Shown: positions 1 to 6,494, counted from the stretch's first letter. The stretch is 10,198 bases of DNA from Chloroflexota bacterium (GCA_027296805.1 JAPUIR010000363.1:1-10198), one strand, 5' to 3'. Made by a program: numbers and translations. Notes: generated from the sequence alone by a model not told the origin.

Positions 1-32
1 ACACGGCGACTGTCTCCAGAGTCCGCCGCCAT
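1..32 (-). CDS. Possible 5' end of a further operon gene (partial)
   Basis: An ATG on the minus strand at base 32 lies 7 bases past the stop of the PimA-like gene and opens a frame with no stop to the window edge (reads MAADSGDSRRV). Its position fits continuation of the operon, but only 10-11 codons are visible and no function can be read. A later start beyond the edge is equally possible. Confidence 0.35.
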   Translation of the reverse strand, partial: MAADSGDSRR

Positions 33-39
33 AGCGGCG

Positions 40-1158
40 TCACCCCCGCCGACCCTGCACCGTTCGATGGTACAGGTCCAGGTGGCGGCGGCCCACCGCC
101 GCCACATCGAACTCGCGCACGCGATCCCGCCCCGCGCGCCGCAAGCCGTCGGCCAGCCGTCCTTCCTCCAGGACCCGCGCCAGCCCCTTCGCGAGCGCAG
201 CAGCGTCGTTGGTTGGGACGAGCACGGCCTCGCGCTCAGCCATCACGACGTCGGTGTAGCCGTCGATCTCCGTCGCCACGATCGGCGTGCAGGCCGCCAT
301 CGCCTCCGCCAATACGATGCCGAACGACTCCCCGCCTGTCGCGGGCGAGCAGAACAGGTCCGCGTGCTGGTAGTACGCGGGCAATGCCGCCTGCTCCACC
401 TGCCCCACGAAACTCACGGCGCTCGCCAGCGGTCCCCGGCCCACGCGGGACCTGAGCCCCTGCATGGCCTTGTCAATCCGTCCCGCGACGATCAGATACA
501 CGTCGGGCTGTTCCGAGTGCAGCAGCTCGAACGCGCGCAGGAGGGTGCGCAGCCCCTTGCGCTTGTCCGCCCGGCCCACGAAGAGCACGTGGCGGCGGCC
601 GAGCGGCATTGCCGGGGGCGGCGGCAGCGGCGCCGCGAAACGGGCCCTGTCGACCGGACAGGGGATCACCTCCGCAGCATCCGCGAAGGGGCGGGCCGCC
701 CGCAGCGCGGTGGCGGACACGGCTGTGCAGGCGTCGAGGCGTCTGGCCCAGCGTCGGAGCAAGGGAGCCGCGAGCCGGTAGCCAAGCCGTCCCACCCGCT
801 CCGATCCGTGGAAGGTGCCCAGCGTGGCGGCGTCGGAGCGGCGCAGAGCCTGGAGGGAGCCGAGTGGCATGAACGGCTCGTGGATGTGGATCAGGTCGTA
901 CTGGGCGCGTTGAAACGCCGCCCCGATTCGACGTCCGGCGCGGGGAGAGAGCGTGATTGGCACACGCGTTGCGCCCGCCCAGACCCGCCGGGAGCGGCCG
1001 ATCACGATCCCGTCTTCCACGGTGGCCCCCGCGGCGGCGGGACCGATCAGGTCGACGCTGTGTCCCTCGCCGCGCAGCCAAGCGGTCAGCGTGCGCGCGT
1101 AGCTGTTGACGCCGCCGCTCGACGCCAGGTCGTACGGGGTGACCATCGCGATCTTCAT
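40..1158 (-). CDS. pimA: PimA-like GT4 glycosyltransferase (phosphatidylinositol alpha-mannosyltransferase)
   Basis: This is a 372-residue GT-B fold retaining glycosyltransferase of family GT4. It probably adds the first mannose from GDP-mannose to phosphatidylinositol at the inner face of the membrane. Seen: the N-terminal acceptor domain opens MKIAMVTPYD with the Gly-Gly loop at residues 15-17, LIHIHEP at 89-95, and a candidate catalytic His117 in GTFHGS. The C-terminal nucleotide-sugar domain has GRADKRKG (195-202), supplying the donor-phosphate Arg196 and Lys201, and GESFGIVLAEAMAA (276-289) with Glu277. Length and motif order match mycobacterial PimA (about 375-385 residues). One oddity is Cys290 where relatives usually have Gly in the AAGTP segment. 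The start at 1158 is chosen over an upstream in-frame codon because it forms an ATGA overlap with the PHP gene stop. PimB-type or another GT4 acceptor cannot be excluded, but the neighbours favour PimA. Confidence 0.78.
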   Translation of the reverse strand: MKIAMVTPYDLASSGGVNSYARTLTAWLRGEGHSVDLIGPAAAGATVEDGIVIGRSRRVWAGATRVPITLSPRAGRRIGAAFQRAQYDLIHIHEPFMPLGSLQALRRSDAATLGTFHGSERVGRLGYRLAAPLLRRWARRLDACTAVSATALRAARPFADAAEVIPCPVDRARFAAPLPPPPAMPLGRRHVLFVGRADKRKGLRTLLRAFELLHSEQPDVYLIVAGRIDKAMQGLRSRVGRGPLASAVSFVGQVEQAALPAYYQHADLFCSPATGGESFGIVLAEAMAACTPIVATEIDGYTDVVMAEREAVLVPTNDAAALAKGLARVLEEGRLADGLRRAGRDRVREFDVAAVGRRHLDLYHRTVQGRRG

Positions 1159-1958
1159 CGGACGCCGGCCCCGCTCCCGCGCTGCGACCACTTCCGCCAG
1201 CGCAACCGCAGCGGCTCGACGACCGTCGCGCGCGGCGTCGCCGAGAGTCCCCGCACCTGCTGCGCGAGCAGACGCCGCGCTCCGATCGTACGCAGCGCTG
1301 GTGTCGGGCGCGTTTCGGCGACGGTCGTGGCGGCGAGCAGCGCGGCGCGCAGATCGTCGGGCGTGCGACCGGGGAAGCGCGTCACCGCGCTGCCGATGTA
1401 CTCCACGAAATGGGCGTCGCTGCCACCGGTCTCAGCCAGGTGCCAGCGGGCACGGTTGAGGCGCCGGGCGCGGGGTTGGCGCAGCCTCGCAGCGGGAGTG
1501 GGGTTGGCCAGCTCGATCCCGGCCAGCGCGGCCGGGTTCTTGCGCAGCACCCGTCCGATCGAGCGCTCGCCGAGGCTGACGGTCAATAGGCTGAGCGGGT
1601 GCGGCACCACGGCCAGCCCGTCCTGTCGGGCGATCGCCTCCAGCGTCGCCTCCAGCGAGCGAAAAGAGGGCACCGGTTCCCGCAAGAACAGCCCCAGCAG
1701 GTGCCCCGCCCGAGTCGTGATCTCGATGCCGGGGATGATCTGCACGCGCGTGCCCAGGCGGGCGGCGATCTCGCAGGCCTCCGCCGCCCCCCGGAAGTCG
1801 TCGTGATCGGTGATCGCGATCAGGTCGAGCTCGGTCCGCTCCTCGGCGTAGCGCACGATCGCCTCTGGGGACGCGGTACCGTCGCTGCGCGCCGTGTGTA
1901 GCTGCAGGTCAGCCATGCCCAAGCGAGGAATGTCGAGGCGCGACGTTTCAGGGGTCAT
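1155..1958 (-). CDS. PHP-domain metal-dependent phosphoesterase
   Basis: The protein has 267 residues and belongs to the PHP family, a (beta/alpha)7 metal-dependent phosphatase fold. Metal-ligand motifs are seen in order: DLQLHTARSDG (17-27), ITDHDD (49-54), PGIEI (76-80), GHLLG (85-89), VPHP (118-121), and GSDAH (179-183) near the end. The first motif has Gln19 where most family members have the first His of HxH; the other ligands look intact. The substrate cannot be read from the fold, because family members act on histidinol phosphate, nucleotides, AMP or DNA 3' ends. The gene starts inside the stop of the PatA-like gene (ATGA) and stops inside the start of the PimA-like gene (ATGA), so it is almost certainly co-translated with them. 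A role in the lipid pathway, for example dephosphorylating a phosphoinositol intermediate, is inference. An upstream in-frame start at 2048 was rejected because it would lie deep in the preceding gene. Confidence 0.85.
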   Translation of the reverse strand: MTPETSRLDIPRLGMADLQLHTARSDGTASPEAIVRYAEERTELDLIAITDHDDFRGAAEACEIAARLGTRVQIIPGIEITTRAGHLLGLFLREPVPSFRSLEATLEAIARQDGLAVVPHPLSLLTVSLGERSIGRVLRKNPAALAGIELANPTPAARLRQPRARRLNRARWHLAETGGSDAHFVEYIGSAVTRFPGRTPDDLRAALLAATTVAETRPTPALRTIGARRLLAQQVRGLSATPRATVVEPLRLRWRKWSQRGSGAGVR

Positions 1959-2878
1959 CGCGGTGTACCGCTGAGGGGCCGCGCCGCACCGCCCTCGTGG
2001 TAGGTCGTATCGCGGCAGGGCGCCCAGGGCGATTCGAACATACGCCATTGCTGGCAGTGTGCCGCGATCGGCGACTCTAGCTGTCGCATCACGTTGGCCA
2101 GGTTGGCCCGGATGTCGTTGGCGCGGTTGTCCGATCGCAGCAGGGGGTCGGCCGCCTCGAAGTGGACCCGGAAGCGGAGATCGTGCTCACGCACCGCCCA
2201 GCCCAGAACCAAGGCGGCATCGGTGCGCAGGGCCAGATCGACCGCGCCCGTGGGGAACTGCGCCAGGCGGCTCATGAAGGGCACGCAGACGCCATGCCCC
2301 TGGAGGTCGCGGTCGGTCAGGATCGCCACGAGCCCGCCCTTTTGCAGATGCGTGATGGCCTGCTTGACGCCCTCCATCGACACCCCCACGAAGGGCAGCC
2401 CCCAGCGTTCGCGGCGGCGTCTCATCGCCGACATGATGCGCGGGTCGGCCAGCGGTTCGACCAACGCGATCGCATCGATCTCGAGCGCGACCAGGGCTTG
2501 GAAGGCGACCTCGGGGTTTGAGAGATGCGCCCCTACGAGGATCACGCCGCGTCCGCCGTCGACCGCCTCTTGCAGCGTCTCCAGCCCTTCCACCTGCAGG
2601 CGATCGCGAAGGAGCTGCTGGGGCTCATGGCGTGGCAGCAGGGCGGTGTCCACGTAGTACATGGCGGTCTCTTGGAAGACCCCGCGCGTCGCGCGATCCA
2701 GCTCCGGCGGCTCCCAACTGGGCTGCAAGCGCTGGATATTGTTGCGCACGGTCTGACGCCGGCGCTCCGCCAGCGGCATCGCCAGCGGCGCCAGCGCCCG
2801 CGCGGCGCGGTAGATCAGCGACTCCGGCAAGACGGTGACGGCCAGGTCGATCAGCCAGAGGGCGATACGCAGCATCAT
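1955..2878 (-). CDS. patA: PatA-like LpxL-family acyltransferase (phosphatidylinositol mannoside acyltransferase)
   Basis: The protein has 307 residues and is related to the HtrB/LpxL lysophospholipid acyltransferases, which include mycobacterial PatA. PatA moves a fatty acyl chain from acyl-CoA to mannose of PIM on the cytoplasmic side. Seen: a hydrophobic N-terminal segment that could lie on the membrane (about 3-35), the HX4E catalytic motif HLSNPE (118-123) after GVILVGA, the segment LTDRDLQG (187-194) typical of PatA-type proteins, FPTGAVDLALRT (208-219), and the C-terminal HCQQWRMF (274-281), which matches the usual family ending. The length is normal. Two adjacent ATGs are possible (2878 and 2875); 2878 is given. 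The Shine-Dalgarno is weak. The stop overlaps the PHP start by four bases. Of the two acyltransferases here, this one looks closer to PatA. The exact acceptor is inferred from its proximity to pimA. Confidence 0.77.
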   Translation of the reverse strand: MMLRIALWLIDLAVTVLPESLIYRAARALAPLAMPLAERRRQTVRNNIQRLQPSWEPPELDRATRGVFQETAMYYVDTALLPRHEPQQLLRDRLQVEGLETLQEAVDGGRGVILVGAHLSNPEVAFQALVALEIDAIALVEPLADPRIMSAMRRRRERWGLPFVGVSMEGVKQAITHLQKGGLVAILTDRDLQGHGVCVPFMSRLAQFPTGAVDLALRTDAALVLGWAVREHDLRFRVHFEAADPLLRSDNRANDIRANLANVMRQLESPIAAHCQQWRMFESPWAPCRDTTYHEGGAARPLSGTPR

Positions 2879-2952
2879 CTCGTTTGACCTTGCTGGCAGC
2901 TTGGCATGCCCCGGGTGGCTGGGGCCATGTTCGGTCAGCCATGGTCCGAGAA

Positions 2953-3858
2953 TCAGTCCGGCCGGCCCAAGTGGCTCGCACCGGCACTCGCGGGACTTGG
3001 GGGAGAGGTCTCGGCGGGCTCCAGGAAGAAGGGCCGGAACTGGTACCACTGATCGGGGGCCTGAGCGATCCAGCCGGCATGGACGTCGAGCACGCGCTGG
3101 GTGAGGGACTGGGCGTCGGCCGTGCGGTCGCCGCTGGGCGCGTAGTCGAATTCGAAGTCGACGAGGGGCCGAAAGCGGAAGGGGGGACCGGGCAGCCGCT
3201 GCAGGGCGAGCGGGATCACGCGCGCCTCGCTGGCGAGCGCGAGGCGGGCCATGCCATCCGGCAGACGACAGGGGGCGTCGAAGAGGCGCAGGTCGAGGCC
3301 GGGCTCCGCGGCGCCCAAGGGGCGGTCGAAGAGGACGCCCACGGCGCCTCCCCGACGCAAGGCGCGCAAGGCGCTGAGCGGCGCCCGTTCGACGTCGATT
3401 GGGATCATGCCAAGACGCCGACGGTTGCGCTGCAGTGCCCGGTCCAGGGCTGCGCTCCCCACCGTTTCGACGAGCACGTGAAAGTCGCGACCAGGCGTCA
3501 CTGTGCGCATGCGAGCGGCAAGGGCGGCGCCGGCCACGTCCCAACTCCCGAAGTGCATCAGGGCAAAGAGAAGCGGGCGGTCGTCGCGCAGGATGGCGTC
3601 CATCAGCGGCCACTGCTCGGTGACCAGCGCGTCGAGGCAATCCTGGGCCTCGAGCCGTTGCAGACGGGCCTCGTCGATCAGGAGTTCGCCGTAGCGACGC
3701 AGTTGGCGCCGCGACCAATGGCGCAGCGTGTCGGGGTCGTCCGTCTGCAAGACGTGGCGCAGGTTGCGCTCCATGTGCCCCCGGCCGCGGGGCCAGGCGA
3801 GGTGGACGAGGTCCATCGCGCGGGCCGCCGTCGCGTAGGCGAGGCGGGCGGTCAGCAT
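2953..3858 (-). CDS. Second LpxL/PatA-type acyltransferase
   Basis: The protein has 301 residues and the same superfamily fold as its neighbour. Seen: the N-terminal MLTARLAYATAARAMDL, then the catalytic HX4D motif HFGSWD (102-107) in LLFALMHFGSWD, VGVLFDRPLG (173-182), LPDGMARLALAS (199-210), and the C-terminal QWYQFRPFF (270-278). These are the conserved blocks of the family. It is diverged from the acyltransferase at 1955-2878 (HX4D against HX4E, FDRP against TDRD), so it looks like an old paralogue and not a recent duplicate. It lies 74 bases upstream of that gene in the same direction, and in mycobacterial clusters the comparable slot is held by the PIP synthase. A likely job is a second acylation of the same glycolipid, on inositol or another sugar position; this is inferred. 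The start at 3858 is the first Met of the family-like region. An open frame extending to 3993 reads into the repeat and is rejected. Confidence 0.8.
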   Translation of the reverse strand: MLTARLAYATAARAMDLVHLAWPRGRGHMERNLRHVLQTDDPDTLRHWSRRQLRRYGELLIDEARLQRLEAQDCLDALVTEQWPLMDAILRDDRPLLFALMHFGSWDVAGAALAARMRTVTPGRDFHVLVETVGSAALDRALQRNRRRLGMIPIDVERAPLSALRALRRGGAVGVLFDRPLGAAEPGLDLRLFDAPCRLPDGMARLALASEARVIPLALQRLPGPPFRFRPLVDFEFDYAPSGDRTADAQSLTQRVLDVHAGWIAQAPDQWYQFRPFFLEPAETSPPSPASAGASHLGRPD

Positions 3859-3893
3859 GCGCTTGTCTTTGAGACGGGGGGCTGCCTGTCTTG

Positions 3894-3989
3894 AGGTCGC
3901 TCGTGGAAACTCGCTTCGGCCCCTGTGCCCCCCTGCATGTTCGCGCCACGGGAGGTGGTGGTGCGTGGGGTGGCAGGAGTTGGAGAAGC
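3894..3989. repeat. Dispersed intergenic repeat, copy A (short form)
   Basis: This copy shares blocks with 5318-5447: AGGTCGCTCGTGGAAA (3894-3909 against 5318-5333), GCATGTTCGCG (3935-3945 against 5393-5403), a GGTGGTGGTGC..GGGGTGGCA stretch, and GTTGGAGAAGC (3979-3989 against 5437-5447). It lacks about 34 bases present in copy B between the first two blocks, including the C/G hairpin. It fills much of the 211-base gap between ino1 and the first acyltransferase. The similarity is non-coding. Confidence 0.85.
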
Positions 3990-4019
3990 GCACTGAGACT
4001 CTGGTGGCGGGGGTGGGGA

Positions 4020-4036
4020 GTCGCTACCGAAGCGAC
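4020..4036. terminator. Short hairpin after ino1 (weak terminator or 3' structure)
   Basis: GTCGCT (4020-4025) pairs with AGCGAC (4031-4036) around a 5-base loop. It sits about 33 bases past the ino1 stop in the direction of ino1 transcription. No T-run follows on the minus strand, so an intrinsic terminator is doubtful. It may only slow polymerase or protect the mRNA end. Confidence 0.3.
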
Positions 4037-4069
4037 ATTGGTTTCCCGGGGAGTGCAGAGGCACCGGCA

Positions 4070-5149
4070 CTAGGCCTCGGGGCTTTCCTCGGCGAAGGCG
4101 GTGACCCCGTCGCGCGCCTTGTCGTCGGTCCACTGCTCCGGCGGCGACTTCATGAAGTAGGCGCTGGGGGCCAGCAGGGGTCCGCTGAGGTTGCGGTCGA
4201 GGCCGATCTTGACGCAGCGCACGGCGTCGATGACGACGCCCGCCGAGTTGGGGCTGTCCCAGACCTCCAGCTTCAGCTCCAGGTTGAGCGGCACGTTGCC
4301 GAAGGTGGTGCCCTCGATGCGGATGTGGCACCACTTGCGGTCCAGCAGCCAGGGCACGTGGTCGGAGGGGCCCACGTGGATGTCGGCGGGCGCGACCTCG
4401 TAGTCCATCTGGGAGGTGACGGCGTTGGTCTTGGAGATCTTCTTCGACTCGAGGCGCTCCCGCTCCAGCATGTTGAGGAAGTCCGTGTTGCCGCCGAAGT
4501 TGAGCTGGTAGGTGCGGTCGATGTGGACGCCGCGGTCTTGGAAGAGGCGGGTGAGCACGCGGTGGACGATGGTCGCGCCGACCTGGCTCTTGATGTCGTC
4601 GCCCACGATGGGCACCCCGGCCTTGCGGAAGCGGTCGGACCAGTACTCCTCGCGGGCGATGAAGACGGGGATGCAGTTGACCATGCCGCAGCCGGCTTCC
4701 AGGACCTGCTCCACGTACCACTTGGTCGCTTCCTCGCTGCCGACGGGGAGGTAGTTGATGACGACGTCGACTTCGCGCTCCTTGAGGATGCCGACGATGT
4801 CGGCGGTCTTGCCGGGGGCCTTGTCGATCAGCTCGGAGAGGTACTTGCCCAAGCCGTCGTGCGTCATGCCGCGTTCGACGGGGACGCCGAGGTGGGGCAC
4901 GTCGCTGAACTTCACGGTGTTGTTGGGCTCGGCGAAGACGGCCTCGGAGAGGTCGGTGCCGACCTTGTTAATGTCGATATCGAAGGCGGCGACGACGTTG
5001 ATGTCGGCGATGGTGTAGTCGCCGAGGACGGCGTGCATGATGCCGGGGATGTCGTCGCCGGCCTTGGCGTCTTGGTAGAAGTGCAGCCCCTGCACGAAGG
5101 ACGACGCGCAGTTCCCCACCCCGATGATCGCGACGTTGATCTTGCCCAT
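4070..5149 (-). CDS. ino1: Inositol-3-phosphate synthase (myo-inositol-1-phosphate synthase)
   Basis: The protein has 359 residues and is a cytosolic NAD-dependent isomerase converting glucose-6-phosphate to inositol-3-phosphate, the first step to inositol lipids. Seen: the Rossmann dinucleotide motif GVGNCASS (10-17), the [14 protein letters not shown] region (132-145), [11 protein letters not shown] (183-193), [11 protein letters not shown] (217-227) and KKISKT (236-241). These are the signature blocks of the short prokaryotic/actinobacterial Ino1 type (about 360-370 residues), including the conserved active-site lysines. An AAGGAA Shine-Dalgarno (complement of 5161-5166) lies 11 bases before the ATG. 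A TATACT -10 candidate lies farther upstream at 5254-5259. The gene leads the minus-strand lipid cluster. It is separated from the acyltransferase by 211 bases with the repeat, so it may be co-transcribed or a separate unit. Confidence 0.95.
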   Translation of the reverse strand: MGKINVAIIGVGNCASSFVQGLHFYQDAKAGDDIPGIMHAVLGDYTIADINVVAAFDIDINKVGTDLSEAVFAEPNNTVKFSDVPHLGVPVERGMTHDGLGKYLSELIDKAPGKTADIVGILKEREVDVVINYLPVGSEEATKWYVEQVLEAGCGMVNCIPVFIAREEYWSDRFRKAGVPIVGDDIKSQVGATIVHRVLTRLFQDRGVHIDRTYQLNFGGNTDFLNMLERERLESKKISKTNAVTSQMDYEVAPADIHVGPSDHVPWLLDRKWCHIRIEGTTFGNVPLNLELKLEVWDSPNSAGVVIDAVRCVKIGLDRNLSGPLLAPSAYFMKSPPEQWTDDKARDGVTAFAEESPEA

Positions 5150-5253
5150 GTTGCGGGTACTTCCTTTTCAGCGTGCTGGGGGAGCAAGTGGTGCGCGGCT
5201 AGGGCCGCGAAGCCCGCGCGCCCGACCCAGCGACCGGGGTCGGCGAGTAGTTG

Positions 5254-5259
5254 AGTATA
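5254..5259 (-). promoter_or_regulatory. Candidate -10 box of ino1
   Basis: TATACT reads on the minus strand about 105 bases before the ino1 ATG. No clear TTGACA-like -35 is seen at 16-18 bases. Transcription from here would give a leader of roughly 95-100 bases containing the Shine-Dalgarno. Confidence 0.5.
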
Positions 5260-5278
5260 GCCCTGTGCTTATGTTCGA

Positions 5279-5309
5279 GCAGGGGGGCTTGTGCTTGGGC
5301 AGGGGGGCT
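5279..5309. repeat. Direct repeat with G-runs
   Basis: GCAGGGGGGCT occurs twice, at 5279-5289 and 5299-5309, a 20-base period, just upstream of the ino1 -10 box. The G-runs resemble those inside repeat copy B and may belong to its edge. Confidence 0.6.
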
Positions 5310-5317
5310 CTAGTTGT

Positions 5318-5447
5318 AGGTCGCTCGTGGAAAGCTCGCTCCGGGCCCCGCTAGTTCGTGAACAGGGGGGTTGCACCCCCCTGAGACCCCCCGCATGTTC
5401 GCGCTACGGGGGGTGGTGGTGCATGGGGTGGCAAAGGTTGGAGAAGC
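5318..5447. repeat. Dispersed intergenic repeat, copy B (long form)
   Basis: This copy has the same blocks, in the same order and orientation, as 3894-3989. It carries about 34 more bases, which include a perfect C/G hairpin. With copy A it flanks ino1 as a direct repeat. It is likely one member of a genome-wide intergenic family, but only two copies are visible here. Confidence 0.85.
5363..5383. repeat. Perfect hairpin inside repeat copy B
   Basis: CAGGGGGG (5363-5370) pairs with CCCCCCTG (5376-5383) around TTGCA, giving an 8-bp stem that a T-A pair can extend. There is no T-run on either side. Copy A retains only a shortened C-run here, so the hairpin is a variable part of the repeat. Confidence 0.7.
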
Positions 5448-5540
5448 CGCCGGTGGACCGGGTGGCGGGGCGAGCGGTGCCGCACATCATCCCCTCCCGG
5501 GAAGCTCCATTCTTCCCACCCACCCGCCCTGGTAATGGGG

Positions 5541-5579
5541 TTTCTGGGGGGAACCCCCCAGAAAACCCTTCTCTTTTTC
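5541..5579 (+). terminator. Strong stem-loop with T-rich tail
   Basis: TTTCTGGGGGG (5541-5551) pairs perfectly with CCCCCCAGAAA (5554-5564) around AA; GGG before and CCC after can extend the stem past a bulge. CTTCTCTTTTTCT follows on the plus strand, as in an intrinsic terminator. No plus-strand gene lies upstream, so it may insulate the phosphatase promoter from readthrough or be part of a repeat. Confidence 0.5.
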
Positions 5580-5607
5580 TTCCGGGGTGGGGACCGAATC
5601 GGTGCAC

Positions 5608-5613
5608 TAGAAT
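5608..5613 (+). promoter_or_regulatory. -10 box of the phosphatase gene, leaderless type
   Basis: TAGAAT ends six bases before the GTG at 5620, so transcription would begin at or next to the start codon. There is no room for a Shine-Dalgarno between them. No clear -35 is visible. The arrangement is shared with 6911-6916 and 8646-8651. Confidence 0.6.
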
Positions 5614-5619
5614 GGGACC

Positions 5620-6429
5620 GTGACTCCCTCGTCTAGCCCGATTCCCGATCTCGCTGCGCTGCTCTCGCTCGCCCACGATCTAGCCGACGCGGCGAGGGAA
5701 GTGATCCGGCCGTACTTCCGCCAGCCCATCGATGTAGACCTCAAAGTGGACCACACACCGGTCACGATCGCGGATCGCGAGGCGGAGCGCGTGATGCGGT
5801 CGATGCTGGCAGATCGCGTGCCCGAGCATGGGGTGGTGGGGGAGGAATTCGGCGCCGATCGGGCCGAGGCGGAGTGGGTCTGGGTCCTGGACCCGATCGA
5901 TGGCACGCAGGCGTTCTTGAGCGGTCAGCCGACGTTCGGGACGTTGATCGCGTTGTTACATAACGGGACACCAATTCTAGGATTGATCGATCAGGCGATC
6001 ACTCGAGAGCGTTGGGTGGGCGCCCAGGGAGAGGGCGCGACGCTCAATGGAGCCGCGATCCAGACCCGGCTCTGCACCGACTTATCCACCGCCACGGTCT
6101 TCGCGACGTCCCCTGCGATGTTCCAGGAGGCGGATGCGGCGTGTTTTGAGCGGCTGTCAGAGAGGGCCAATCTGGTCCGCTACGGCTTGGATTGCTACGC
6201 CTACGGGCTGTTGGCGCTGGGATTCGTGGATGTGGTCGCGGAGTGCCAGATGGAGCTGCACGACTACGCGGCGCTGGTGCCGATCGTGGAGGCGGCGGGA
6301 GGCGTGATCAGCGATTGGCGGGGCGAGCCGCTCAAGATGGGGTCGGATGGGCGGGTGCTGGCGCTGGGAGACACCGCGCTCCAGATGGAGGCGCTGCGCC
6401 TTCTCGATGGCGAGCAGGCAGTGGAATAA
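5620..6429 (+). CDS. hisN: HisN-like inositol-monophosphatase-family phosphatase
   Basis: The protein has 269 residues and belongs to the Mg-dependent, Li-sensitive IMPase superfamily. Seen: TPVTIADREAE (46-56), GEEFG (74-78) with metal-ligand Glu, DPIDGT (91-96), FGTLIALL (106-113), YGLDCYAYGLLALG (188-201) and HDYAALVPIVEAAGG (214-228) with the third-metal Asp215. The DPIDGTQAFLSGQPTFGTLIAL-type block and the Asp-Cys-Tyr motif resemble the HisN group (histidinol-phosphate phosphatase) more than classical inositol monophosphatases. However, the gene sits divergent to ino1, so inositol phosphate or PIP is a reasonable alternative substrate. No other histidine gene is nearby. The start is GTG, supported by a TAGAAT -10 box six bases upstream. 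The C-terminus ends normally just before a convergent gene. Confidence 0.8.
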   Translation: MTPSSSPIPDLAALLSLAHDLADAAREVIRPYFRQPIDVDLKVDHTPVTIADREAERVMRSMLADRVPEHGVVGEEFGADRAEAEWVWVLDPIDGTQAFLSGQPTFGTLIALLHNGTPILGLIDQAITRERWVGAQGEGATLNGAAIQTRLCTDLSTATVFATSPAMFQEADAACFERLSERANLVRYGLDCYAYGLLALGFVDVVAECQMELHDYAALVPIVEAAGGVISDWRGEPLKMGSDGRVLALGDTALQMEALRLLDGEQAVE

Positions 6430-6452
6430 GGCCGCAGGCACCGCCTGAGTAC

Positions 6453-6469
6453 CCGTGGCGGCACCACGG
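6453..6469. terminator. Possible bidirectional hairpin between convergent genes
   Basis: CCGTGG (6453-6458) pairs with CCACGG (6464-6469) around CGGCA, midway in the 65 bases between the phosphatase stop and the stop of the convergent small gene. There is no T-run, so termination is only suggested by position. Confidence 0.35.
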
Positions 6470-6494
6470 TCGTCCGTGAGGGCTCGGTTGGTAG

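Larger units (their letters stand above)
5150..5619. other. 470-base divergent intergenic region
   Basis: I see no convincing gene here; short open frames run through the repeat and G/C runs. From left to right it holds the ino1 leader and -10 box, a 20-base-period G-run direct repeat, repeat copy B with a strong hairpin, a C/T-rich stretch (about 5489-5530), a second strong hairpin with a T-rich tail, and the -10 box of the phosphatase gene. Confidence 0.8.

Noticed and set aside
67..1806. Long plus-strand open frame (579 codons) opposite the PimA-like and PHP genes
   Set aside because: The translation is Arg/Ala/Gly/His-rich low-complexity sequence without domains, the opposite-strand shadow of two clear GC-rich genes.
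2879..3949. N-terminal extension of the PatA-like protein by 357 residues
   Set aside because: The extension is out of frame with the first acyltransferase and is low complexity; the family begins at the ATG at 2878.
3857..5254. Plus-strand open frame (465 codons) opposite ino1
   Set aside because: It is a repetitive Val/Asp/Gly/His translation that mirrors the ino1 codons; ino1 itself is unmistakable.
5279..5309. G-run direct repeats as the start of a CRISPR array
   Set aside because: Only two 11-base units with a 9-base gap are present, far below CRISPR repeat and spacer sizes.
3894..5447. ino1 flanked by direct repeats as a composite mobile element
   Set aside because: There is no transposase or integrase gene, no target-site duplication is seen, and the repeat copies differ in length and sequence.
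5404..5676. Small minus-strand open frame through repeat copy B
   Set aside because: Its His-rich end is simply the repeat read in one frame. The same reading appears upstream of the first acyltransferase in copy A, so it reflects the non-coding repeat.
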